A DNA stretch of 47,036 bases. Source: Bacteroidota bacterium. GTDB lineage: Bacteria > Bacteroidota > Bacteroidia > UBA7662. The DNA lies in contig SYHX01000051.1 of NCBI GenBank assembly GCA_005799025.1, positions 1 to 47,036 on the forward strand, given 5' to 3'. Position numbers and translations under genes: made by a program. The notes beneath the pieces are model-generated. The model ran no database searches, had not been told where the DNA came from, and saw only the letters and a program-made list of their open reading frames with translations. Position 1 is the first letter of the stretch. Each line of letters starts with the position of its first letter. Shown here one piece after another: positions 39,290-47,036 of this stretch.

Positions 39290-39354
39290 TCTTGGTAGGA
39301 CCTGGGGTCTGGCCTATTTTTGAGGCATTCCGCAAAGGCGGTCAATCCCTTCCT

Positions 39355-40230
39355 ATGAGTATACTTGTTAACGAACATTCCCGAATTCTTGTTCAAGGCT
39401 TCACCGGAACAGAAGGAACATTCCACGCCGGACAAATGTTGGAATACGGCACCGATGTCGTTGGTGGGGTAACCCCCGGCAAAGGAGGGACCGAGCATCT
39501 GGGAAAACCAGTTTTCAACGACGTCCGTTCTGCTGTCGAGGCAACGGGCGCCAATGTCTCCATCATCTTCGTGCCTCCCGCCTTTGCTGGTGATGCCATC
39601 ATGGAGGCGGCAGATGCCGGCATTCCCTTGATCGTTTGCATCACTGAGGGTATTCCCACATCGGACATGGTCAAAGCGGCTGCGATGGTCCGCCGCCGAA
39701 ACGCACGACTGATCGGGCCCAATTGTCCAGGCATCATCACTCCGCAACAAGCCAAAGTGGGCATTATGCCTGGCTTCGTTTTCAAGCCTGGCAAAATTGG
39801 GATCGTCTCCAAATCCGGCACCCTGACCTACGAAGCCGCAGACCAAATTGTCAAAGCAGGCCTCGGAATTTCCACCGCCATCGGCATAGGTGGTGACCCC
39901 GTCATTGGAACTTCTACCCGCGAAGCCCTGGAACTGTTCATAAACGATCCCGAAACAGCAGGCGTCGTCATGATAGGCGAAATAGGAGGAGGCATGGAAG
40001 CCGAAGCAGCCCGCTGGCTGCGCGATGCCGGTAACCCCAAACCAGTCGTAGGTTTCATCGCCGGACAAACTGCCCCCCCAGGCCGCCGGATGGGTCACGC
40101 AGGGGCCATTGTGGGAGGCAAGGACGATACAGCCGAGGCCAAAATGCGCATCATGTCCGAATGCGGCATCCATGTCGTCGCATCACCCGCTAACATTGGC
40201 CAAACCATGGCTGGTTTGGTCAAAAATTAA
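39355..40230 (+). CDS. sucD: Succinate-CoA ligase alpha subunit
   Basis: [62 protein letters not shown]. Confidence 0.95.
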   Translation: MSILVNEHSRILVQGFTGTEGTFHAGQMLEYGTDVVGGVTPGKGGTEHLGKPVFNDVRSAVEATGANVSIIFVPPAFAGDAIMEAADAGIPLIVCITEGIPTSDMVKAAAMVRRRNARLIGPNCPGIITPQQAKVGIMPGFVFKPGKIGIVSKSGTLTYEAADQIVKAGLGISTAIGIGGDPVIGTSTREALELFINDPETAGVVMIGEIGGGMEAEAARWLRDAGNPKPVVGFIAGQTAPPGRRMGHAGAIVGGKDDTAEAKMRIMSECGIHVVASPANIGQTMAGLVKN

Positions 40231-40234
40231 TAGA

Positions 40235-40879
40235 CTATTGTTGGGTGGCGCCTTGCCTAAACTTCTGTAGTTTTTGCCTTAACGCATGGAACTGATTGTC
40301 ATTCAATCCCTTATCCGATGACTTCGCTCCACCAAAAAAATCATCAAGGACGGTTAACGGGACCTTGATGTCAGCGGAAGTCGTGACACTTACATTGTTC
40401 GAATCTTTGGCCGCTATACCGCTGAACGTAAGAACATATTTATCAGATTCCTTTGCAACTGAAATCGTTTTGTTGGTATTCCAATACGATGAGATAACAT
40501 AATTAGGGTCAGCGTCTCCATCGGAATTCAACCAAAAACCAAATACGTCGCAGGTCATTGGATTACCTGAGCTACTAAGAGCATAAATTCCCGTGTTCAA
40601 AGTAATTGAGTTTGCCGCCACAGCAAACTCACCCGCTAAAACATTTCCTATGCCTGTTAGGCTATCGGAAATGGTATTGGACGCAAAAATTACGTATACA
40701 TAGCCTGTATCCTCCGGAATTATCCATCCTTTGCTGATTGGATATTTCTGGGTTCCAATTGTGAATCCATTGAAGGCAGGAGTAGGAGTCGGGGTGGGTT
40801 CGTCTTTTTTGCAAGAGGACAACGCCAACAAGGACACTAAAGACCCTAGCAGAAGAAGCGATTGAATGAAGTTTTTCAT
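40235..40879 (-). CDS. Hypothetical lipoprotein
   Basis: MKNFIQSLLLLGSLVSLLALSSCKKDEPTPTPTP: lipobox LSSC and Pro/Thr linker. Confidence 0.8.
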   Translation of the reverse strand: MKNFIQSLLLLGSLVSLLALSSCKKDEPTPTPTPAFNGFTIGTQKYPISKGWIIPEDTGYVYVIFASNTISDSLTGIGNVLAGEFAVAANSITLNTGIYALSSSGNPMTCDVFGFWLNSDGDADPNYVISSYWNTNKTISVAKESDKYVLTFSGIAAKDSNNVSVTTSADIKVPLTVLDDFFGGAKSSDKGLNDNQFHALRQKLQKFRQGATQQ

Positions 40880-41018
40880 ATTTGTTTTCTTAATTTAAAA
40901 CATCGTTTTTGAAAATTAATAAATAAATCTGATTATGGAGCAACTTTATGTGTGGTTTTCAAAAATTTAACCAAATCTTAAACGAATAATCTTTACCACC
41001 TTAAAATAGCCTTGTCCC

Positions 41019-41969
41019 CTATGGTCCAGGAGAGGGCTTGATCACCGAGCGAGCACCGGCATGAAAGTGCTTGTCCATCAAGGCCTCAAATTCTTCGGAA
41101 TTCAGCCAACCCCATCCGCTGAACAGGAATTCTTCCCAATAGGACCTCAGTAGAGAGCCTTGGGGGAATACCAGATAACGAACGGTTGGAGAAGAACCGG
41201 CAGGGATTCTTACCCGCCAACCCGAGAAATCTCCCTGCCTCGAATACGCAGAGGCCGTTCCCGCATCCATAACAGCGTAGGTGGTTCCGCTTTTCTTACC
41301 CAATGCTTTCCATAACATGGACTCCTCCGAAATCCTTTCGGTTCGGCATCGGGACGAAATCATCTTGGCCCACTCCTTTGCCCAGGCTGCCGTCATCGGC
41401 GATTGATGCAAAACCAGGTTTCGATCGTCCAGGCCTTGGGTCATGGCTTTCCAAGCCCCCCATGATGAACGATCCGAGAAAGGCACGAGCAGGACTACCC
41501 CGGATCGCAACCAAGGCAAAGGAGCTTGCCATGCGCTGTCCTTGACGGGATCTGCACCTTCAGCACCAACCAAGACCCCTGCTGCTTGGGTAGGGTCTGC
41601 CCCCATTGCGGAACGAAGAGAGGCGGTATCCGAATGAAAAATGGGGTCGAAATCCAGACGTATCTGTTTGTCACGTTGCATCCATCGTACAAACGCCCGT
41701 ACCATATCCGCTTCCAGTCCTTGCCATTGGGGCACAGGTTCCTTGGAACCGGGTTCGTCCTCGCGCAATCGACCTTGAATCTGCACGCTGTATGGCGCAT
41801 TCACCAACAAATGGAAATCCATTCGTGCAGGAACTTCCTTGGGAAGGCCAATTTCACGAACAGAAACAGCTGCGCCAAGGAATTGACCGGGACCATCCTG
41901 GGACCATCCCATTAAACTTGAAAACATCAACAAAAGGAGCAGAAGCAATATCCGAAAAATGTTATGCAT
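41019..41969 (-). CDS. Secreted protein with possible periplasmic solute-binding (SBP type 3-like) fold
   Basis: Signal peptide (RILLLLLLLMFSSLMGWSQ); WQGLEADMVRAFVRWMQ resembles the start of SBP_bac_3 domains. Confidence 0.6.
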   Translation of the reverse strand: MHNIFRILLLLLLLMFSSLMGWSQDGPGQFLGAAVSVREIGLPKEVPARMDFHLLVNAPYSVQIQGRLREDEPGSKEPVPQWQGLEADMVRAFVRWMQRDKQIRLDFDPIFHSDTASLRSAMGADPTQAAGVLVGAEGADPVKDSAWQAPLPWLRSGVVLLVPFSDRSSWGAWKAMTQGLDDRNLVLHQSPMTAAWAKEWAKMISSRCRTERISEESMLWKALGKKSGTTYAVMDAGTASAYSRQGDFSGWRVRIPAGSSPTVRYLVFPQGSLLRSYWEEFLFSGWGWLNSEEFEALMDKHFHAGARSVIKPSPGP

Positions 41970-42047
41970 AAAATTCTAATTAAAACTGAATTCTTTCTCA
42001 AAATGGTCTTTTCAAAAGAAAATCCAATTGCGTATGATCAAATCGAA

Positions 42048-43337
42048 TTAAACGAGCATGCCCGCCAGGGCCGCATTGAGCAAAGAGGCCACAGTTCCTC
42101 CCAACAAAGCCTTGAGGCCCAATTGAGATAGCAAAGCCCTGCGCCCCGGAGCCAAGGCCCCAATCCCTCCAATCTGAATGCCGATCGACGCAAAATTGGC
42201 AAAACCACAGAGAGCGTAGGTGGCGATGATTACCGAGCGAGGATCTTGGAGCACCCCACTAATCTTGAATTGAGTCAATGTAGTGTAGGCAAAAAATTCG
42301 TTCATAATACTCTTTTCTCCCAACAACTGCCCGATAAGCAAAATATCAGAAGAAGCGATTCCTAACAACCAAGCCAAAGGTGCAAAGGCTAACCCCATCA
42401 CATACTGCATAGTCAATGCCGTTTGTCTACCTCCGGTGGAAGCCGCAATCCTATCGTTAAGGCCGGTCCATTCCCCTATTCCATATTGCAACAAATAATT
42501 CGCCATTGCCATCAAGGCCGTGAAGACCAAAAGCATCGCCCCTACATTCACCGCTAATTTGAGGCCGTCCGTCGTTCCGTTGGCGATAGCTTCCAAAAGA
42601 TTAGAACCTGACTGCTCGCTGTTCAATTCTAATTTCTCATTGATATGCTCTGTTTCAGGGATCAACATCTTGGCGGCCAAAATACCAGCGGGGGCGGCCA
42701 TCATCGAAGCGCAAAGCAGGTGAGTCGCAAACATTTGTTGCTGCTGCGGATCAGTTCCCCCCAAGAAACCCACATAGGCGGCCAAAACGGATCCCGCTAT
42801 AGTCGCCATCCCACCAATCATCAAGGCCAATAATTCGGATCGGGTCATCCCTTCGATGTAAGGCCTAACCAGCAAAGGGGCTTCGGTTTGCCCCAAGAAA
42901 ATATTCGCCGACGCCGATAAACTCTCCGCACCCGACAATCGCAAACCGCGTCGCATTACCCATGCAAAAACCCAGACTATTTTCTGCAACAAACCAAGGT
43001 AATAAAACAAAGAACTTAAAGCAGCAAAAAATATAATATTTGGAAGGACCTGGAAAACAAAAATGAAACCAAAGCTATCTACCCGCTCCACCAATGACCC
43101 AAAGAGAAATACCGAACCCGCCTTGGTAAAACCAAGCACCACCACAAAAAAACCAGAAACCCATTCAAAAATTTGACGAAACCATGCCACCTTATGGACC
43201 ATCAAAGCCAAGACCACTTGAAGCAGCAAAGCCGCGCCGACGGTTTTCCATCGAATGGCTTTGCGGTTCTCCGATAACAACCAAAGAATTCCAATTAGGA
43301 ATATCATCCCCAAAACACCACGATACGAGTCAGCCAT
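42048..43337 (-). CDS. Concentrative nucleoside transporter (NupC/CNT family)
   Basis: VFVFQVLPNIIFFAALSSLFYYLGLLQ, GQTEAPLLVRPYIEGMTRSELLALMIGGMATIAGSVLAAYV, LCGFANFASIGIQIGGIGALAPGRR. Confidence 0.93.
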   Translation of the reverse strand: MADSYRGVLGMIFLIGILWLLSENRKAIRWKTVGAALLLQVVLALMVHKVAWFRQIFEWVSGFFVVVLGFTKAGSVFLFGSLVERVDSFGFIFVFQVLPNIIFFAALSSLFYYLGLLQKIVWVFAWVMRRGLRLSGAESLSASANIFLGQTEAPLLVRPYIEGMTRSELLALMIGGMATIAGSVLAAYVGFLGGTDPQQQQMFATHLLCASMMAAPAGILAAKMLIPETEHINEKLELNSEQSGSNLLEAIANGTTDGLKLAVNVGAMLLVFTALMAMANYLLQYGIGEWTGLNDRIAASTGGRQTALTMQYVMGLAFAPLAWLLGIASSDILLIGQLLGEKSIMNEFFAYTTLTQFKISGVLQDPRSVIIATYALCGFANFASIGIQIGGIGALAPGRRALLSQLGLKALLGGTVASLLNAALAGMLV

Positions 43338-43374
43338 TATTTTGTTTTAAGGTTTAGGTTGGTTGTGCTTGCTT

Positions 43375-44013
43375 TCATTCTCCGCTTCGGTCCCGACGAC
43401 GTTGTTCCATTTTATCTCGAATACGGGCTGCCCTCTCGTAATCCTCTTGGCTCAAAGCCTTCTGAAGGTCTTGCTCCAATGCTTTAATTGAAAGCCGGTT
43501 GTCTTTACTTTTCTCGCTCGGAGAACCTGGGAACCTATCCACCTGATCAGGTTCAGATGAGATCGATGTTTTCGGATCGAATGCGGCATCCCATTGTTCA
43601 GGTTCAATTCCACCTTGAGAGAGAACAGCTTCCACCGTATAAATTGGACAGGCGAACCTAACTGCCAAAGCCAAGGCATCGCTTGTTCTGGCATCCTGAG
43701 CCCATTGCTTGCCACCTTCCTCTGGTTTTGTCCAAACAAGGTTTGCAAAATAGACACCCTCCTTCAAATCTGTGATCAAAACTTCCTTGAGCGTCACCCC
43801 CAGAGTCCTGGCCAAACTCACAAACAAATCATGTGTTAATGGCCTTGCCGGCTTCATCTTCTCGAGCTCTATGGCGATGGCCTGAGCCTCGAAAGATCCA
43901 ATAATGATCGGTAATTTACGCTTGCCATTCTTCTCTCCCAGGACAACAGCATACGAATGGATAGAGGCGTTGCTTTCGGATAGGGCCAACAATTCCAACT
44001 CCAGCTTTTTCAT
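43375..44013 (-). CDS. Bifunctional nuclease family protein (DUF151) with C-terminal UVR motif
   Basis: KRKLPIIIGSFEAQAIAIELEK, TSDALALAVRFACPIYT, LSQEDYERAARIRDKMEQR. Confidence 0.9.
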   Translation of the reverse strand: MKKLELELLALSESNASIHSYAVVLGEKNGKRKLPIIIGSFEAQAIAIELEKMKPARPLTHDLFVSLARTLGVTLKEVLITDLKEGVYFANLVWTKPEEGGKQWAQDARTSDALALAVRFACPIYTVEAVLSQGGIEPEQWDAAFDPKTSISSEPDQVDRFPGSPSEKSKDNRLSIKALEQDLQKALSQEDYERAARIRDKMEQRRRDRSGE

Positions 44014-44031
44014 ATCCGAATATACGGAGCC

Positions 44032-45012
44032 TTAACCTTTTCGCAGACGTCGAATCGCTTGCGTTAGTTGCGGAAGTACTTCAAAAGCGTCGCCTACCAC
44101 TCCGTAATCCGCAACCTTGAAGAAAGGGGCCTCCCGATCCGTATTGATGGCCACAATAGTTTTGGAACTGCTCACGCCGGCAAGGTGCTGTATGGCCCCC
44201 GAAATACCGACAGCCATATAGAGATCGGGTTTGATGGTAATACCGGTTTGACCAACGTGCTCGTCATGAGATCGCCAATGCATATCCGATACCGGTTTGG
44301 AACAAGCGGTAGCCGCATCGCATACCTCGGCTAGATCTTCGATTAGATGCCAATGCTCTGGCCCTTTGAGACCGCGACCTCCGGAGATCACCCTTTCGGC
44401 TTCGGTTAATGGAATTTTACCCTGAACCTTCTGAAGCTCCAAACTACGAGTCTTGGCTGCAGCCGAGTTCACGGTAGTATTCCAAGGGAACACGGTACAA
44501 GGAGATGAACATTCCACAGGCTTAAGGGCATTGGGTAGGAAGGACAATATCCGCCGAACTCCCGATACCGAATACGATGCAATACCCTTATTGGAATAGA
44601 CCGTGCGATATACCTTCCATGAACCGTCCGAAGCACATTCCGGAGGACTGTTGACCCCTGCGGCCAAGACCGCATCCCAAGCAACCGACAAGCGGGGCAC
44701 AAGGGATTTACCACAATACGTATGGGCCATGACAAGGACCTCCGCACCGGATTCTGCCAAGGCCTGTTGAATCGCTAAGGCATGAAGATGAACTTCGAAA
44801 GAATTCAAGATACTTTCCGCAGGCATCCAAACCGAATTTGCTCCGTACAGGCCAAGCTCAGCTGCGGCTTGTGTATCCACTTGACCCCCGAGGAGTACGG
44901 TAATGTTCAAATCTCCCCGGGATTCGAAACTTTGACGAGCAAAGGATACCGCCTCCACGGCGCTCTTTTTGAGATGACCGTCTTGTTGTTCCGCATAAAC
45001 CAATATTTTCAT
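44032..45012 (-). CDS. etfA: Electron transfer flavoprotein alpha subunit
   Basis: [75 protein letters not shown]. Confidence 0.95.
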   Translation of the reverse strand: MKILVYAEQQDGHLKKSAVEAVSFARQSFESRGDLNITVLLGGQVDTQAAAELGLYGANSVWMPAESILNSFEVHLHALAIQQALAESGAEVLVMAHTYCGKSLVPRLSVAWDAVLAAGVNSPPECASDGSWKVYRTVYSNKGIASYSVSGVRRILSFLPNALKPVECSSPCTVFPWNTTVNSAAAKTRSLELQKVQGKIPLTEAERVISGGRGLKGPEHWHLIEDLAEVCDAATACSKPVSDMHWRSHDEHVGQTGITIKPDLYMAVGISGAIQHLAGVSSSKTIVAINTDREAPFFKVADYGVVGDAFEVLPQLTQAIRRLRKG

Positions 45013-45036
45013 AACAATATATATTTCTGAAGTGGG

Positions 45037-45780
45037 TTACAATACTTTGGCCTGTTGATGCAGGGCCTCGACTAATTCATCCATTTGATGAACTTCAAAA
45101 AATCTGCAAGCCTGTCGGCTTGGTGGAAGGGCATGTTCCAAGACATGCATATCAGCACCTTTCCCCTGAGGGGCAAGGACTTGAAGCGGTTTGGTTCGAG
45201 CGGCCATGATGCCCCTCATGTTGGGAATACGTGGTTCGGTGAGTTCCTTTTGGCAGGTGATGACGGCCGGCAAATAAACCTCTAATTTCTCGCGACCTCC
45301 GTCCATATCCCTGCACACGATCATGCTGCCCCCTGCCCCACCCTCGATGGAAGTTGCCACGTTGACCAAGGGCCAGTCCAAATATTCCGCAAGCATTCCA
45401 CCTACCAAACCGCCGTTGTAATCAATGGATTCCCGGCCTGCCAGCACAAGGTCAAAAGATGCGCTGCTTACAAAATGTGCAATTTCAGCAGCCACTTGCC
45501 TTGCATCCATGGGGGCCGTATCTATGCGGACCGCCTGATCTGCGCCAATTGCTAAGGCCTTCCGTAACACAGGCTCTGCATCGGCTCCACCCACATGCAC
45601 CACGGTAATCGATCCGCCGCCACTTGCCTCGTTGAGCTCTAGGGCTTTGGTCAGCGCCAATTCATCGTAAGGGTTGATGATGTACTGAACCCCCGCTTTG
45701 TTAAGTTCTTTGTTATCGCTTGTAAAAGATATTTTGGTCGTGGTATCCGGGACCTGGCTAAGGCAAACCAATATGTTCAT
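45037..45780 (-). CDS. etfB: Electron transfer flavoprotein beta subunit
   Basis: NPYDELALTKALEL, VLAGRESIDYNGGLVGGMLAEYLDWPLV, LPAVITCQKELTEPRIPNMRGIMAA. Confidence 0.95.
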   Translation of the reverse strand: MNILVCLSQVPDTTTKISFTSDNKELNKAGVQYIINPYDELALTKALELNEASGGGSITVVHVGGADAEPVLRKALAIGADQAVRIDTAPMDARQVAAEIAHFVSSASFDLVLAGRESIDYNGGLVGGMLAEYLDWPLVNVATSIEGGAGGSMIVCRDMDGGREKLEVYLPAVITCQKELTEPRIPNMRGIMAARTKPLQVLAPQGKGADMHVLEHALPPSRQACRFFEVHQMDELVEALHQQAKVL

Positions 45781-45880
45781 GGGGCTTATTTGATTTCTAG
45801 GGATTGAATCAGGAATACGATAAGAATGGGAAAGGGCGTAGCAATAAGGAAATGGTCCGAATTAAACCCCTTGCATTCGA

Positions 45881-45918
45881 AGACAAAAATAAGCGCCGGA
45901 GGCCCCGCCTCAAAGGCG
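45881..45918 (-). terminator. Rho-independent terminator of the FadL-like gene
   Basis: Minus strand CGCC-TTT-GAGGC-GGG-GCCTC-C-GGCG then CTTATTTTTGTCT; overlaps the stop codon at 45910-45912. Confidence 0.6.
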
Positions 45919-47036
45919 ATAATAGACCCCGCACATCAACCCAAAGCCGGTACGGGTACTGTTCAAGATCGGCACTTTTTCTGTGGACAGTATGGGATAA
46001 ATCTGCTCCGACGCCGAAGTCTCCGTCCAATAGGCCGCAACATCCAGGGTCATGGAACCCACCTTGCGACCGGCACCCACCGTAAACTGCCTACGCGATT
46101 GATTCCACGGCCGCTCCACCAATTCATCCACAAAGGGGGTTGATGACCATTGGTACCCCGCCCTAAAGGCAGACGGACCTTGGACCCATTCGGTACCCAT
46201 CCTAAGTTGTTGTCCCACCTGCAGGGAATTGCGTACGGTTTGGTTCAGCTCCTTTCCCCAATCTGAAATCTCGTAATCCAGACTTTGTTCGTCCCAGGCG
46301 CTGGCCACTCCCATGCCCCCGTAACCCATCCAATCATAGTCCACAGAAATAAGGCCATTCCTGCCCCAAAACATGGCCAAGGATAAGGTTGTCCTGTTGG
46401 AACCTTTGTAATTCCAAACAAAAGGGGCGACCGTGTCTGGGCTGGGCGAAGATGACCTAAGGGTCTCGGAAGGATTGCTCCACTTTGATGTCATCGTGGC
46501 TTGGTCATCCTCGGAAAGTTCGGTCCTTTCCCTGCCACTGTAGGCCAATCCCAACCTAAGCCAAGGCAAGGGTTGTGCCTGGGCTCCTACCCTAAAGAAA
46601 TACCCCGAACCGGACACATCGAGCTGCCTGTAATAATCAAAACGATCAAAATCTGGTATGCTGTCCCGCAGATCGTTCTCGGTATAGGTTGACTTCCATC
46701 GATAATCCAATCCCCTGAGTCCGACGGAGGCCCCAATACTCAGTATGTTTTCGAAGCTGCTGGCCCAATGAAAACTGAACTCGGTTTGCCTACCCCTGGA
46801 TTGTCTGATTTCGCTTTGTTGAATGTTGGCATTGGGAATAACCGTTCCAAACGTGGAATTAGGATTGGAGGGGTTGATTGGGCCGATGAGAGCGCAATCA
46901 TAGGCAAGCCCTGAGCCATAATCATCCAGATTGGTGCCTAGATTGTATTCATCTGCCCAATGGTAAAGCAACGAAGTTTTGGTATTGTAGGCACTGTATT
47001 CCCATTGGTCCGCTAAGTTCCTGTTCTGGCTGTACC
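45910..47036 (-). CDS. OmpP1/FadL-like outer membrane transport protein, N-terminal part cut by window edge
   Basis: ASVGLRGLDYRW, LPWLRLGLAYSGRERTELSE, GLISVDYDWMGYGGM, RMGTEWVQGPSAFRAGYQWSSTPF; C-terminal GFGLMCGVYYRL. Frame remains open to the window end. Confidence 0.75.
   Translation of the reverse strand, partial: YSQNRNLADQWEYSAYNTKTSLLYHWADEYNLGTNLDDYGSGLAYDCALIGPINPSNPNSTFGTVIPNANIQQSEIRQSRGRQTEFSFHWASSFENILSIGASVGLRGLDYRWKSTYTENDLRDSIPDFDRFDYYRQLDVSGSGYFFRVGAQAQPLPWLRLGLAYSGRERTELSEDDQATMTSKWSNPSETLRSSSPSPDTVAPFVWNYKGSNRTTLSLAMFWGRNGLISVDYDWMGYGGMGVASAWDEQSLDYEISDWGKELNQTVRNSLQVGQQLRMGTEWVQGPSAFRAGYQWSSTPFVDELVERPWNQSRRQFTVGAGRKVGSMTLDVAAYWTETSASEQIYPILSTEKVPILNSTRTGFGLMCGVYYRL

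Noticed and set aside
39166-40173. 335-aa minus-strand ORF
   Set aside because: Antisense to sucD; Gly/His/Asp-rich composition typical of shadow translation.
1-47036. Defence island, prophage, secretion-system or biosynthetic cluster
   Set aside because: No nuclease/helicase defence modules, integrases, phage structural genes, NRPS/PKS or toxin-antitoxin pairs were recognised; most genes are core housekeeping families.

Overview
The window looks like a compact Bacteroidetes (Bacteroidota) chromosomal segment: about 43 CDSs, mostly housekeeping. No rRNA, tRNA, CRISPR array, transposase, integrase or phage genes were recognised. Recognisable genes include lepB, a YbaB/EbfC protein, a PTPS/QueD-like gene, folE, a class I photolyase, tsaD with an ECF sigma module, tamB, rpsA, clpB, lon, rsgA, dtd, a MazG-like gene, comB-like, gcvT, an lpxD-like acyltransferase, rnhB, mlaE/mlaF-like, sucD, a CNT nucleoside transporter, a bifunctional nuclease, etfA/etfB and a FadL-like porin cut by the window end. 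The most interesting locus is 9257-12372: four overlapping same-strand genes (PTPS, GTP cyclohydrolase I, an SDR, photolyase). Its SDR has lost the catalytic Tyr of YxxxK (it reads IAAAK) and has Thr at the expected catalytic Ser position, while the two other SDRs in the window keep intact motifs. I propose a pterin/photolyase operon with a non-canonical SDR. Other points of interest are inverted repeats in divergent promoter regions (rpsA/clpB and SDR/mlaE), overlapping divergent TAnnTTTG elements at gcvT/lpxD, very tight convergent gene ends, and terminators built over stop codons. All homology calls come from reading the translations by eye; no database search was run.
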